Below are positions 1 to 9,439 of a DNA stretch of 64,000 nt, one piece after another (within the stretch, counting starts at the first letter, position 1; each line of letters begins with the position of its first letter). The stretch is from the NCBI RefSeq assembly GCF_025961205.1, contig NZ_JAOQNH010000001.1:1884001-1948000 (forward strand), read 5' to 3'. The notes below the pieces were generated by a model. It was not told the origin of the DNA. It made no database searches and saw nothing but the letters and a program-made list of their open reading frames with translations. This DNA comes from Azospirillum fermentarium (GTDB taxonomy: Bacteria > Pseudomonadota > Alphaproteobacteria > Azospirillales > Azospirillaceae). The position numbers were made by a program, and so were the translations under genes.

Positions 1-2511
1 GATCTTCCCCGACGGGTCGCCGTTGCCGATGGTGACGGCATCCTTGAACGCCGCCGTGGCGACCGTGATGGTCCCCGACCCGTCGGCCCGCCCGATGTGG
101 ATCATGGAGAACCCGTCCTGCAGCGCCGCCAGGGTGGCGGCGGTCAGCGGGAAGCTGCCGGTGCTGCCCCCCACCGTGACCGATGCCGACAGATCGGCGG
201 GGCGCAGGGTCAGGTCGCCATGGCCCTGCACCGATGCCGTGCTGTCCAGGGTCAGTTCGTCGGCTTCCAGGGTGATGGCGCCGGTGGCCGCCGCCCCGCC
301 GATCTGGGCGGTGCTGTCGGCCCAGATGCCGCGCAGGCTGGTGTTGGGGTTGATGCCGCGCAGGCTGATGGGGGCCGTGCCGGACGACAGGATGTGGGCG
401 CCGCTGGCGATCTGGATGCCGTAATCGCTGAACAGGCCCCCGGTGTTGCTGCCCCCCGATCCGTCCAGGCTGATGGCGCCGCTGGTGGATTGCACGGTGG
501 TGCCGCTGCCCACCACGATGCCGGTGTTGCCGGTCCCGTTGGCATGGCTCCCGCGGCCGATCAGGGTGATGGCCCCGCTGGTGGTGGTGATGGTGGTGCC
601 GGACGTCTCGATCCCGCGGTTGGAGCCGTTGGCGCCGTCGCTGCCGCCGTCGCCCGCGATGCGGATGGCCCCGGCCCCGGTGGTGATGGTGGCCCCGCTG
701 AGAGAGACGCCGCGGTTCGCTTCCCCCGTGATCGACCCCAGCCCGATGGCGGCGGTGGTGGCCGGGTTCAGCCCGCCGCCGATGGTCAGGCTGCCGCCGT
801 TGGTGTCGATGGTGGCGCCGCTGATGCGCACCCGTCCCGGTGCCGTGTCGTTTTCCGCGTGCGCGTTCAGCACCAGGCCGAGCGTCCCGGCGGTGGAGGT
901 GATGTCGGCGTTGACGATCACGTCCCGGCTGGCCTTCAGCGTCAGGGTGGAATTGCCGCCCGACGTCTTGGTGATGGCATCGCTGACGGTGATGGTGCCG
1001 GTGCCGCCGCTGCCGGCGCTGGTGGTGATCTCCACGCTGCTGTTGGCCGCCAGCGCGTCGGCGATCACGCTGGGGTGGATGACCGAGACCGAGCCGGTGG
1101 GGGCATGGGTGCCGCCGATGGGCGTGGTGCTGCCGCCGGTGGAGATGGTGATGTCCGCCGGGTCCAGCAGCCACACCCCCGCCGCGCCGTTCACGGCCCC
1201 GGTGCGCACCATGCCGGTGGCGGCCAGCGTCTGCCTGCCCGAAGTTTCGACGAAGCCGCCGTCGCCGCCCCGCGGCCCGCCGGTGGCGGTGATGGTGCCG
1301 GCAAAGGCGGTGGCACGGTCGGCCCATACCACCACCGACCCGCCGCGCCCGGCATCGGTGGCGTCGGCGGCCAGCGTGGCGCCGGATTCCACCACGGTGG
1401 TCTCGGCGGTGGGAATCGGTTTGCGCGCCGGGCGGATATGATAGCCGGCCAGGGTGGCGGCGTCGGCGGTCCCGCCCATGGCATCGCCGCCCACCCGGAT
1501 CGGACCGCCGCCCGCGGGGCCGGTGGTGTCGATGCGGGCACCGGTGCGCACGGCCACGGCCCTGCCGGTCACGGTGACGGCCCCGCCGGTCTCACCTGCC
1601 GCACGGCCCGCGGCGTCCAGGGTGCCCGACACCTCCACCGTGCCGTCGTCGCCCGACAGCACGATCTCTCCGTTTTCTTCGCGTACCGAGCGGGCCTGGA
1701 CGTGGCCGCTCATGTCGATCACCCTGTCCACGATGCCGCGGGCCGACGCCGCCGACAGCCGGACCCGTCCGGCGTCGGCGAAGATTTTGCCGGAATTCTC
1801 CACCAGCGCCTTGGCCGGCTTGCCCCCGTGACCCACCGGCTGGGCGTCGGTCTTGGCGTCCACCGCCAGATTGATCTTCTGATCGCCGTAGAGATCCACG
1901 ACGAAGGCGCGGCCCGACGCCAGTTCCACCGATCCCAGCCGGGCGTCGATCGTGCCGCGGTTCGCCACGCCGGGGGCGACGAAGGCGGCCAGCCCGGCGT
2001 TGCGCACGGTGATGCTGCCCTCGTTCTCCACCATGGCGGCAGCACCGGCCTGCCCCTCGAACGCGAAGCGTCCGGCCATGAAATCGTCCGCCCGGATGGT
2101 GTGGGTGGTGGCGAGCAGCCCGCCCACGTCCACCTGCGCCGTGGGGCCGAAGAAGATGCCGTGGGGATTGACCAGCCACACCTGACCGTTGGCGCTCAGC
2201 CGCCCCATGATCTCCGACGGGTTGGGGCCGGTGACGCGGTTGAGCGTGATGGCCTCGGGGCCGGGCTGGCGGAAGCGGGTGTGCTCCCCCGGTCCGATGC
2301 TGAAGGATTGCCAGTCGATCACCGCCCGCCCGCTGTCCTGGCGGATGTCCACCTGTCCGGGGCCGGGGCGTTCGATCACCGCCTGACCGGCGATGACCCG
2401 CCCATCCTCGGGGTTGGCCCACGCGGATCCGGCGCCCAGTACAAGTCCCGCTGCCCCGGCCAGGGCGGTGGTGGAGCGCTGGAATGTGCGGGCAGGATGG
2501 GGGGGGCGCAT
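1..2511 (-). CDS. Two-partner secretion exoprotein (filamentous hemagglutinin-like TpsA), C-terminal part beyond window
   Basis: The frame is open from an ATG at 2511 to the left edge, giving the N-terminal 837 residues of a longer protein. A signal-peptide-like start (residues 1 to about 32) is followed by the TPS secretion domain typical of filamentous hemagglutinin N-termini, with the segments WQSFSIGPGEHTRF, NRVTGPNPSEIMGRL and VWLVNPHGIFFGP. The rest is repetitive, rich in Gly, Ala, Thr and Val, as expected for a right-handed beta-helix adhesin. Proteins of this family pass through a dedicated TpsB pore and act at the cell surface as adhesins, hemolysins or contact-dependent toxins; the C-terminus that would decide this is not in the window. 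The start overlaps the stop of the TpsB gene by one base (TGATG), so the two are probably translationally coupled. Confidence 0.88.
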   Translation of the reverse strand, partial: MRPPHPARTFQRSTTALAGAAGLVLGAGSAWANPEDGRVIAGQAVIERPGPGQVDIRQDSGRAVIDWQSFSIGPGEHTRFRQPGPEAITLNRVTGPNPSEIMGRLSANGQVWLVNPHGIFFGPTAQVDVGGLLATTHTIRADDFMAGRFAFEGQAGAAAMVENEGSITVRNAGLAAFVAPGVANRGTIDARLGSVELASGRAFVVDLYGDQKINLAVDAKTDAQPVGHGGKPAKALVENSGKIFADAGRVRLSAASARGIVDRVIDMSGHVQARSVREENGEIVLSGDDGTVEVSGTLDAAGRAAGETGGAVTVTGRAVAVRTGARIDTTGPAGGGPIRVGGDAMGGTADAATLAGYHIRPARKPIPTAETTVVESGATLAADATDAGRGGSVVVWADRATAFAGTITATGGPRGGDGGFVETSGRQTLAATGMVRTGAVNGAAGVWLLDPADITISTGGSTTPIGGTHAPTGSVSVIHPSVIADALAANSSVEITTSAGSGGTGTITVSDAITKTSGGNSTLTLKASRDVIVNADITSTAGTLGLVLNAHAENDTAPGRVRISGATIDTNGGSLTIGGGLNPATTAAIGLGSITGEANRGVSLSGATITTGAGAIRIAGDGGSDGANGSNRGIETSGTTITTTSGAITLIGRGSHANGTGNTGIVVGSGTTVQSTSGAISLDGSGGSNTGGLFSDYGIQIASGAHILSSGTAPISLRGINPNTSLRGIWADSTAQIGGAAATGAITLEADELTLDSTASVQGHGDLTLRPADLSASVTVGGSTGSFPLTAATLAALQDGFSMIHIGRADGSGTITVATAAFKDAVTIGNGDPSGKI

Positions 2512-4211
2512 CAGAAGCGGCTGGACAGGGTGAAGAACACGCGCGCCTTGCGGTCGTCGGCGGCGTCGGGGGTGCGGATCAAGGGTTTCGCCACCTCCAC
2601 CGCGCCGTCCAGCCGCTCCAGCAGCCCGGCCCGCAGGCCGATGCCGGACGAGGCCAGCGACCGGCGCCCGTGCCGGCTGCCGCTTTCGTAATTCCACACC
2701 GCGCCGTAATCGGCGAACCCGTAGAGCATGGCGTAATCCACCCCCGGCAGCGGCGCCGGTATCAGGTATTGCGCCTCCGTCCGGGACGAGAACCCGTTGT
2801 CGCCGGTGATCTCGGACGAATCGAAGGCACGCCCATAGATCTTGCCGCCGATACCGAATTCCTCGGAAGACAAAAGTTGATCGGGGCTGTACTGGCCTTC
2901 GCCCGCCACGACGATGGTGATGGTGTCTGTAACCTTCTGGTTGCGCTGGGCGGTGGCGGTGATCTTGCGGAAATCGGGCCGTCCGCCGCTGCGGCTGAGG
3001 CCGGTGGCCCCGCTGGGGCTGGCGTTCAGGATCTCCAGCCCCTTGGAAAGCTGGACCTGGAACAGGTTGGTGCCGCCCCATCCGTCCGACACGTCGTAGG
3101 ACAGGCCCACGGCGGCGATGCGCACCCGGTCCTCGGTGTAATCCTGCCCCAGCAGCAGCGTGCGGCTGTCGCGCAGGATGATGGACACTTCGCCGCGCAG
3201 GGTCTCCGCCCGGCTGCGGATGAAGGGGTGGCTGACGCCCACCCGCGCCGTGGTGGTCAGGCTGGACAGGTCCAGCGTCTTCAGCGTGTCGCCGGGCCGC
3301 GACCACGACCGCCGCAGGCCCACGTCCACCATGGTTCCCTCGGCATCCACCGGCACCGCGTGGGCGGCGTCGAGATAGCGCATCTCGCGGATCTCGCTGG
3401 TCACGATGCCCTGCACCGTGGTGCGTTCGAACAGGCCCAACTGGTCCTCGGCGGTGGCCGAGGCGGTGAACTGGTGCCGCCCGGCCGAGCGGGTGCCGCG
3501 GTTGTCCACCGCCGCGAAGCCCGACAGCGGCGTGCGCTCCAGCGCCAGCGTCAGGACCGAGCCGCCGGGCACACCCCTGGCCGGTTCCAGCACCGTGCGC
3601 ACGGTCACGCCGGGCAGATCGTCGGCCAGCAGGGCGTAACGCTCCATCACGTCCATGCGCAGCGGGCGGGCGGCCTTGATCTTCTCCCCCATGGCGTGGA
3701 GCAGGCCCAGCCGGTCGGCGGCCTCGCCCCGGATGACCACCTCGTGGACGAAGCCCTCCACCACCTCCAGCCGCACGGCACCGCCGCGGATGCGCTGGGC
3801 CGGCACGATGGCCTGCGACAGCGCATAGCCGGCATCGCGGTACTTGGCGGTGATGGCATCGCGCACGGCGTAGAGATCGGCCAGCGTCACCGGGCGGTTC
3901 AGCAGCCCTTCCCACAGCGGGCGCAGGGTGCTGTCGTCATAGACGCTGTTCCCCGTCACCGTCACCGCCGACAGGGTGAAGGTGATGCGCTGGGCGTCCT
4001 TGGGCGGCGGGGCCTGTTCCGGGGCCGGCATCTCGATCTCGGGCTGGGACTGCGGCTGCGCCGGGGTGGTGAAGCGCTGGTCCAGCCGGTTGGGATCGAG
4101 GGAGGGGGGCAGGGTGGGCATCGTCTGGGCGAACCCGGTCTGGACAAGAGCGGGCGCACCGGCCAGCAGGACGGCGGCAAGGATGGAAAGAGGGCGGCGG
4201 GGGCGGGGCAT
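2511..4211 (-). CDS. TpsB outer-membrane transporter, ShlB/FhaC/HecB family
   Basis: About 566 residues. A signal peptide (about 28 residues, ending ...VQTGFAQ) and a Pro/Gln-rich linker lead into POTRA-like domains (roughly residues 75-220). The remaining two thirds is a C-terminal beta-barrel ending in Phe, as is usual for Bam-assembled outer-membrane proteins. Members of this family export one cognate TpsA protein across the outer membrane, here the exoprotein encoded immediately downstream. An ATG at 4211 is chosen because a GAGAAG lies five bases upstream; an in-frame GTG at 4217 that overlaps the cyclase stop would add two residues. It is the third gene of a four-gene leftward operon. 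Confidence 0.9.
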   Translation of the reverse strand: MPRPRRPLSILAAVLLAGAPALVQTGFAQTMPTLPPSLDPNRLDQRFTTPAQPQSQPEIEMPAPEQAPPPKDAQRITFTLSAVTVTGNSVYDDSTLRPLWEGLLNRPVTLADLYAVRDAITAKYRDAGYALSQAIVPAQRIRGGAVRLEVVEGFVHEVVIRGEAADRLGLLHAMGEKIKAARPLRMDVMERYALLADDLPGVTVRTVLEPARGVPGGSVLTLALERTPLSGFAAVDNRGTRSAGRHQFTASATAEDQLGLFERTTVQGIVTSEIREMRYLDAAHAVPVDAEGTMVDVGLRRSWSRPGDTLKTLDLSSLTTTARVGVSHPFIRSRAETLRGEVSIILRDSRTLLLGQDYTEDRVRIAAVGLSYDVSDGWGGTNLFQVQLSKGLEILNASPSGATGLSRSGGRPDFRKITATAQRNQKVTDTITIVVAGEGQYSPDQLLSSEEFGIGGKIYGRAFDSSEITGDNGFSSRTEAQYLIPAPLPGVDYAMLYGFADYGAVWNYESGSRHGRRSLASSGIGLRAGLLERLDGAVEVAKPLIRTPDAADDRKARVFFTLSSRF

Positions 4212-4213
4212 CG

Positions 4214-6364
4214 TCACTTCTCGGTCAGGGCGGTGACGCCGGCCCAGCCGGGCGGCGGGGGCCGGGGGGCGTGGGCGTCCGCCTTGCGGGCCATGACGGC
4301 GGCGGCCTTGTCGGTGGCGGCCAGGGCGTGGAAGCCGGCGGCGGCCTCGGCGAAGCGCCCGGCGCGCCAGTGGGCCAGCGCCTCGGCATAGGCGGCGCGG
4401 CGGGCGGTGTCCGCCGGGTCGGCGCGGCGTTCGGGGGCGAGCGGTTCATAGACGGTCACCGGCTCGTTCCGGCCCACCACCTGCACCGTGTCCAGCTCGC
4501 GGAAGGCGCCGGGGTCGCCGTAGAGCGCCATGGTCTCTGCGCTGACCATCAGGGCGGTGCCATAGCCCTTGTTCGCCCCTTCCAGCCGGGAGGCGAGGTT
4601 GGCGGTGTCGCCCATGACCGTGTAGTTGAACCGGCGGGGGGAGCCGATGTTGCCGATCAGCGCCACCCCGGTGGCGATGCCGGTGCGGTTGGACCCGCGG
4701 TGGCCGCTCTCCGCCGCCAGCAGGGTGGGGTCGGCGTCCATGGCCCGCGCCATGGCGATGGCGGCGTCCACCGCCGACCGGGCGTGGTTGGCGGTGCGGT
4801 ACGGGGCGCCGAACACCGCCAGCACCGCATCGCCGATGTATTTGTCCACGAAGCCGCCATGCTCCTCGATGATGTCGGTCATCACGGTGAAATAGCGGTT
4901 CAGCACCGACACGAGCTGTTCGGGGTCCATGCCCTCGGACATGCGGGTGAAGCCGGCGATGTCGCAGAACATGATCGACACGGCGCGGTTTTCCCCGCCC
5001 AGTTGCGGCGACTGGCCGGATGCGATCATCTCGTCGATCAGCGGGGCCGGCAGGTACAGGCGGAACGCCTGGCGGATCTGGCGCTGGTCGCGGTCCAGCA
5101 CCGCGAAGCGGAACAGCAGCAGCAGCGGAAAGGCCACCGCCGCGGCCACCACCCCTTGCAGCAGCGGCAGCACCGTGCCGCCGTGGAACGCCGCCACCGT
5201 CCCCCCGCACCACAGCACCAGCACCGCCAGAAGCCCCATGCCGGCGGGCAGCGGGGCGGCGGCCAGGGTCAGCGCCGCCGCCACCCCGGCCACCGCCAGC
5301 ACCAGCCCGGCGGCGGTGGTGCGGTCCACCTCGCCCAAGGCGTTCCGGGCGATGACGTTGCCGATGGCGGCGGCGTGGATGAACACGCCGGGGATGGTGT
5401 CGCGGCGCAGATCGGTGCGGTACAGCCCCGCCATCACCGGCAGGGTGCAGCGGGGCGGCAGGTTCAGCCCCTCCGGCTTGGTGACCCAGCGGGCGGAGGA
5501 CAGCTTGCGGTCCTCCACATCCAGCACCGTGCCCACCAGCACCACTTTTCCGGCGAAATTCCGCTGGAAATAGGCGCTGTCGCCGGTCTCGGCACAGGCC
5601 AGCAGGTCGGCCAGGGAATAGGCGGGGATGGCCCCGGCGGTGGTGGGGTGGTTGACCAGCAGCGTGTCGCCGTCCCCGCCGGGGATGGTGTAGCCGCCGA
5701 TGCTCATGCGGCCGTCCGCCCCCCGTTGCAGCGGCGCATCCAGGGCGCGGGCGGCGATGTCCATGGCGAAGGAGGGTTCGGGCCGCGGCCTGCCGTCCGG
5801 TCCGGTCACGTCCAGGGTCAGCGGCACCCGCCGCAGCACGCCGTCGGGGTCTTCCACCAGATTGACCGAGCGGATGTTGGACGCCCCGCCCACGGCGATG
5901 GCCTGCCCGCGGTAGGGCAGCAGGGGTTCCTCCTGATGCTGCACCTTGGCCAGCACCAGCGCACCGGCCCGGCTCACCCCGCGCAGGGCCAGAAGATAGT
6001 CGCGCTCGAACCCCGGAATCAGCGTCTCGACCGAGGTTGGCTGGATCAGATCCAGCCCGATCACCTTGGCCCCGCCCTGGTGCAGGGCGGTCAGCACCGT
6101 GCCCAGCTTGGGCGCCCACAGCGCCTGGGGCGTGCCGGCGAAGGGAGCGCGGCGGTAGGTTTCCTCGTCGATGCCGACCACCACCACCGGCGTGCCGGGC
6201 GGGGCCGGCTGCGGCCCGTAAACCTTTTCGCGCAAGAGATAGAGGGCGTCGATGCCCGGCCCCTGGAGCGGGCCGTACAGCCCCATGGCCACCAGTGTTC
6301 CCGCCAGCGCCGCTCCGGCCCCCGCCAGCAGCAGAAGCAGCGTGCGCCCCATCCGCCGTCCCAT
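4214..6364 (-). CDS. CHASE2-domain class III adenylate/guanylate cyclase
   Basis: 716 residues. An N-terminal membrane segment (about 7-27) precedes a long extracytoplasmic CHASE2 sensor domain (to about 330), several membrane segments, then a class III nucleotide cyclase domain. Catalytic landmarks are visible: metal-binding Asp in FCDIAGFT, DKYIGDAVLAVFG, and YTVMGDTANLASRLEG. The Lys of DKYIGD and the Asp of VMGD are the adenine-selecting type, so ATP is the more likely substrate. It lies between a secreted protein and a TpsB/TpsA pair in one operon, suggesting that a periplasmic signal and cyclic AMP are tied to expression or export of the surface exoprotein; this link is inferred. The last 50 residues are Ala-rich and variable. 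Confidence 0.88.
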   Translation of the reverse strand: MGRRMGRTLLLLLAGAGAALAGTLVAMGLYGPLQGPGIDALYLLREKVYGPQPAPPGTPVVVVGIDEETYRRAPFAGTPQALWAPKLGTVLTALHQGGAKVIGLDLIQPTSVETLIPGFERDYLLALRGVSRAGALVLAKVQHQEEPLLPYRGQAIAVGGASNIRSVNLVEDPDGVLRRVPLTLDVTGPDGRPRPEPSFAMDIAARALDAPLQRGADGRMSIGGYTIPGGDGDTLLVNHPTTAGAIPAYSLADLLACAETGDSAYFQRNFAGKVVLVGTVLDVEDRKLSSARWVTKPEGLNLPPRCTLPVMAGLYRTDLRRDTIPGVFIHAAAIGNVIARNALGEVDRTTAAGLVLAVAGVAAALTLAAAPLPAGMGLLAVLVLWCGGTVAAFHGGTVLPLLQGVVAAAVAFPLLLLFRFAVLDRDQRQIRQAFRLYLPAPLIDEMIASGQSPQLGGENRAVSIMFCDIAGFTRMSEGMDPEQLVSVLNRYFTVMTDIIEEHGGFVDKYIGDAVLAVFGAPYRTANHARSAVDAAIAMARAMDADPTLLAAESGHRGSNRTGIATGVALIGNIGSPRRFNYTVMGDTANLASRLEGANKGYGTALMVSAETMALYGDPGAFRELDTVQVVGRNEPVTVYEPLAPERRADPADTARRAAYAEALAHWRAGRFAEAAAGFHALAATDKAAAVMARKADAHAPRPPPPGWAGVTALTEK

Positions 6365-6407
6365 GCCCCCGATCCCCCCTTATCCCCGGTCCCCTCCCGC
6401 GGCCTCC

Positions 6408-6440
6408 ACCGCCGGCCCCCACCGCCGGCCCCCACCGCCG
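6408..6440. repeat. Short 13-bp tandem repeat in the operon leader
   Basis: ACCGCCGGCCCCC occurs at 6408-6420 and 6421-6433, with a partial third copy to 6440, in the gap between the secreted-protein gene and the cyclase gene. It could be a slippage-prone spacer, but no function is evident. Confidence 0.6.
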
Positions 6441-6448
6441 ATGGGGGG

Positions 6449-7144
6449 TTAGAACCGCAGCAGCCGGCCCAGCGCCGGGCCGCCCTCGTCCTTGGCCTGG
6501 GGGTCGATCTGGACGATTAGGAACTTCTCGCCCGCGCTGATCCTGTAGAGGGCGCCGGGGACCAGCCCCGTGCCGCCCTTCGCCATGTCCAGGACCGAGC
6601 CGGCCACCTCGACGGTCAGGGGCGGCGTCTCCTCGTCCAGCCGTTCGATGGTGACCGGGCCGGGGCTGGACAGCGCCAGCACCGGGCGGGTCTTGAGCAG
6701 CGTCACCTGGGCGGCGGGCAGCGGTGGTTTGGCGCCGGGCACGGTGATGGCGGGCACGCTGCGGAACACGGTGACCCCGGCCTTGCCCGCTTCGTTGACG
6801 GCCAGCGCCAGCTTGCCGCCGCCGCACGACGGCTGGGCGGTGCGTTCCACCAGCCCGCCGTTGACGGTGGATTCCTTCGCCCCCACGGTCACGGTGCCGC
6901 CGGTGATGGTTTCGGTGACGCAGGACGCCAGATAGCTGATGCTGAGAACCTGCCCCGGCGCCAGCGACAGCGTTTGTCCCGCCGCCAGATAGTCCAGCGG
7001 CTGCACACCGGGCAGGGTGCCGGTGACGTCTTCCACCAGGGCGGCGGGGGCGGTATCCGCCGCCTGCGCTGCGGCCATGACCCCCAGCGCCACGGTGGCG
7101 GCCGCCGTCAGGGTGCGGAGCGTCGCGTTGATGGTGATCGGCAT
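6449..7144 (-). CDS. Secreted protein with FecR-like region, function unknown
   Basis: 231 residues. The start at 7144 is chosen because it gives a clean signal peptide (MPITINATLRTLTAAATVAL to about Ala28); upstream in-frame sequence is not protein-like. The mature N-terminus has the pattern of FecR-type domains: a V..V.G.L segment, then PL..L..G..L.L..G..L.ISY, then a TGGTVTVG stretch. Two Cys in this region (in ASCVTE and QPSCGGG) may form a disulfide. It is the first gene of the operon with the CHASE2 cyclase, TpsB and TpsA. Such FecR-like proteins are often encoded beside CHASE2 cyclases, so it may supply or modulate the periplasmic signal, but the exact role is unknown. Confidence 0.7.
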   Translation of the reverse strand: MPITINATLRTLTAAATVALGVMAAAQAADTAPAALVEDVTGTLPGVQPLDYLAAGQTLSLAPGQVLSISYLASCVTETITGGTVTVGAKESTVNGGLVERTAQPSCGGGKLALAVNEAGKAGVTVFRSVPAITVPGAKPPLPAAQVTLLKTRPVLALSSPGPVTIERLDEETPPLTVEVAGSVLDMAKGGTGLVPGALYRISAGEKFLIVQIDPQAKDEGGPALGRLLRF

Positions 7145-7308
7145 GGTGTTTCGCCTGTCCCTTATCCTGTTCCTGCCGGCGGGATGCGCCGCCGGCAGCC
7201 GTGCAGTGTGGCACGGCAACCGGACGGCGCCATCGAATTCGCCATTTCCGCCCGGCGATGCTGCCATCACCGAATACGGGAACGGGACAGGGACGGCAAG
7301 CCCACAAG

Positions 7309-7332
7309 CCCTCTCCCCGGAGCGGGAGAGGG
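7309..7332. repeat. Palindromic hairpin downstream of trxB
   Basis: CCCTCTCCC and GGGAGAGGG (9 bp) are separated by 6 bases, 21 bases beyond the trxB stop. There is no T-run, so it is a weak terminator candidate at best. A closely similar hairpin followed by the same GGATTG-type flank lies at 53075-53101, so it is probably one member of a dispersed palindromic family. Confidence 0.5.
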
Positions 7333-7352
7333 GGATTGCGGACCGGAGGGCC

Positions 7353-8297
7353 TTACTGGCTCATCAGGAACTTCTCGACCTCCAGGGCGGCCATGCAGCC
7401 CATGCCGGCGGCGGTCACCGCCTGGCGGTACACCTTGTCCTTCACGTCGCCCGCGGCGAAGATGCCGGGGACGTTGGTAGCGGTGGAATCGGGGCGGGTG
7501 ACCAGATAGCCGTCGGAATCCATGTCCAGCTTGCCCCTGAACAGGGCCGTGGCCGGGCTGTGGCCGATGGCGACGAACACGCCGTCAAGGTCGATGGTGC
7601 GGGTGGTGGCGTCGGTGGTGCTGCGCAGCCGCACGCCGGTCACGCCGTCGTTGGGGCCGGGGCCGCCGAGGATCTCGTCCACCACGTGGTTCCACACCAC
7701 CTCCACCTTGGGGTGCTTGAACAGGCGGTCCTGCAGGATGCGTTCGGCGCGGAAGCTGTCGCGGCGGTGGATCACCGTCACCTTGTCCACGATGTTGGCG
7801 AGATAGAGCGCCTCTTCCACCGCGCTGTTGCCGCCGCCGACCACCGCCACCCGCTTGCCGCGGAAGAAGAAGCCGTCGCAGGTGGCGCACGCCGACACGC
7901 CGCGGCCGTTGTAGCGCTGCTCGCTCTCGATCCCCAGCCAGCGGGCCTGGGCGCCGGTGCACACCACCACGGTGTCGGCGACATAGGTGTCGCCGCTGTC
8001 GCCCGTGCACACGAACGGGCGCTTGGTCACGTCGATGTCGGTGATGATGTCGTAGGCCAGCGTGGTGCCCACATGCTCGGCCTGCTTCTGCATCTGCTCC
8101 ATCAGCCACGGCCCCATGACCGGCTCGGCGAAGCCGGGGTAGTTCTCCACCTCGGTGGTGATGGTCAACTGGCCGCCGGGCTGCAGCCCCTGCACCAGGA
8201 GCGGCTGGAGGTTGGCCCGCGCGGTGTAGATGGCGGCGGTGTAGCCCGCCGGGCCGGAACCGATGATGAGAACCTTGGTGTGGTGGGTGGTGGCCAT
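7353..8297 (-). CDS. trxB: Thioredoxin reductase
   Basis: 314 residues, the usual length. It uses NADPH and FAD to reduce thioredoxin in the cytosol. Visible features are the FAD-binding GSGPAG near residues 13-18, the redox pair C137-A-T-C140 followed by DGFFF, the NADPH-binding VVGGGNSAVEEA, and the C-terminal FAD motif GIFAAGDV. The ATG at 8297 gives the standard N-terminus; a longer in-frame start at 8342 adds 15 non-conserved residues. It appears to be monocistronic. Confidence 0.96.
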   Translation of the reverse strand: MATTHHTKVLIIGSGPAGYTAAIYTARANLQPLLVQGLQPGGQLTITTEVENYPGFAEPVMGPWLMEQMQKQAEHVGTTLAYDIITDIDVTKRPFVCTGDSGDTYVADTVVVCTGAQARWLGIESEQRYNGRGVSACATCDGFFFRGKRVAVVGGGNSAVEEALYLANIVDKVTVIHRRDSFRAERILQDRLFKHPKVEVVWNHVVDEILGGPGPNDGVTGVRLRSTTDATTRTIDLDGVFVAIGHSPATALFRGKLDMDSDGYLVTRPDSTATNVPGIFAAGDVKDKVYRQAVTAAGMGCMAALEVEKFLMSQ

Positions 8298-8397
8298 GGG
8301 GTCCGTCTCAAGACAAGCGAAAAGGGGTTTCCGCCCACTCATATAGTCCGCCGGGCGGCGGGGCGAAATTACACTGTTCCCTGTGATAATCGCGGCG

Positions 8398-9345
8398 TCA
8401 GCGGGCGGCCATGCGCCGCCGCACCTCCGCCGCGATGCGGGCGGGTTCGTCCAGCGGCGGATAGTCCCAGTGCTCCAGCGCCCCGGTGAAGGGGCGGGCG
8501 AGGCCGGCGGCGTAGAGCCCGTCGAGGAAGCGGCGGAACTTGGGCGTTCCCCCCTCCAGCTCGATCACGTGCACGGGCTTGCCGGTGGAGCACGCCTCGC
8601 TGACCATGTTGGTGCTGTCGCAGGTGACGACGATGGCGTCGGCCAGCCCCAGATAGGCGAAATAGGGGTTCTCGCCCGTGCCGTCCCACAGGGCCACGTT
8701 GCCCGCCGTGCCCAGCCGCGCCCGCAGGATGGCGGCGTTGTCGGCCCCCGTGCGCCGCGAGGTGGTGACCATCAGCCCGGCCCCGCCGTGGGCCAGCGCC
8801 GTCAGCCGGTCGGCCACGTCGCCCATGATGATGGGCGTCAGGTGGTACGCCGCACTGCTGCCGCCGATCAGCACCGCCACCCGCGGATGGGGCAGGGCGG
8901 CATAGGCCGGCGCGAAACGCCCCGCCGCCGCGGCCAGCACGGCGGGGGTCACGCGGTGCAGCGCGCCCTGGGTGGTGACCACGTTGTCCCCGCGCAGCCG
9001 GTCGTGTTCGGGCGGGACCACGAGATCGAAGTGGCGCGGGCTGATTCGCGGATCTTGCAGATAGACGGTGAAGCAGCGCCCCCTTGACGCCTTGCGGATG
9101 GCGATCAGGGGGGGAATCGCCTGCCGCCCGCACCCGATGGCGATGTCGGGCCACGGCGGGGCGATGGGGTTGCCCTGGGCGTCCGCGGCAAAGCGCGCGC
9201 CGATACGTAAGTAAGGGCTGAGTCGCCGCCAAGGATTGCGCAAATGCACACGCTTGACCACCACCGCCGCGCCCAAAGCCTCCGCCAGGCCCAGGCATTG
9301 GTTTTCCATGCCGGCCTTGCCGTCGGTGATGACCCAGCACTGCAT
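8398..9345 (-). CDS. Mitochondrial fission ELM1-family protein (DUF1022)
   Basis: 315 residues. The protein begins MQCWVITDGKAGMENQCLGL and contains RFTVYLQDPRI-like and VLIGGSSAAYHL segments plus a C-terminal VTCDSTNMVSEACSTGKPV. This is the layout of the ELM1/DUF1022 family, which has a glycosyltransferase-like GT-B fold. Plant ELM1 recruits dynamin to mitochondria; the bacterial role is not established. The ATG at 9345 has AAGGGG upstream. It is divergent from the Lrp-type regulator, with which it shares a 162-bp intergenic region. Confidence 0.85.
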   Translation of the reverse strand: MQCWVITDGKAGMENQCLGLAEALGAAVVVKRVHLRNPWRRLSPYLRIGARFAADAQGNPIAPPWPDIAIGCGRQAIPPLIAIRKASRGRCFTVYLQDPRISPRHFDLVVPPEHDRLRGDNVVTTQGALHRVTPAVLAAAAGRFAPAYAALPHPRVAVLIGGSSAAYHLTPIIMGDVADRLTALAHGGAGLMVTTSRRTGADNAAILRARLGTAGNVALWDGTGENPYFAYLGLADAIVVTCDSTNMVSEACSTGKPVHVIELEGGTPKFRRFLDGLYAAGLARPFTGALEHWDYPPLDEPARIAAEVRRRMAAR

Positions 9346-9403
9346 CACAGGCCCCTTATCTTTTGCGGCACGGGGCCGCTCTGCCCCGGGGAAAATACGG
9401 CAT

Positions 9404-9418
9404 TGCGGAAAATCCGCA
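9404..9418. promoter_or_regulatory. Palindrome TGCGGA-AAA-TCCGCA, candidate operator
   Basis: This perfect 6-3-6 inverted repeat lies between the divergent ELM1 and Lrp-type genes. Its position suits control of either gene, for example Lrp autoregulation, but no known consensus was matched. Confidence 0.35.
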
Positions 9419-9439
9419 CGGACTTTCCTGTCTTGCCGC

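Noticed and set aside
97..2691. Very long plus-strand open frame (864 codons)
   Set aside because: It is the antisense shadow of the TpsA and TpsB genes. Its composition (Gly, Ala, Arg, His) is typical of GC-rich noncoding frames, and no domain is visible.
4271..6520. Plus-strand frame of 749 codons opposite the CHASE2 cyclase
   Set aside because: Low-complexity Gly/His/Gln/Arg product antisense to a gene with clear catalytic motifs.
4446..7307. Minus-strand frame of 953 codons over the cyclase and secreted-protein genes
   Set aside because: It is the alternative frame of the same strand; the product is low-complexity, and the real genes have signal peptide and cyclase motifs.
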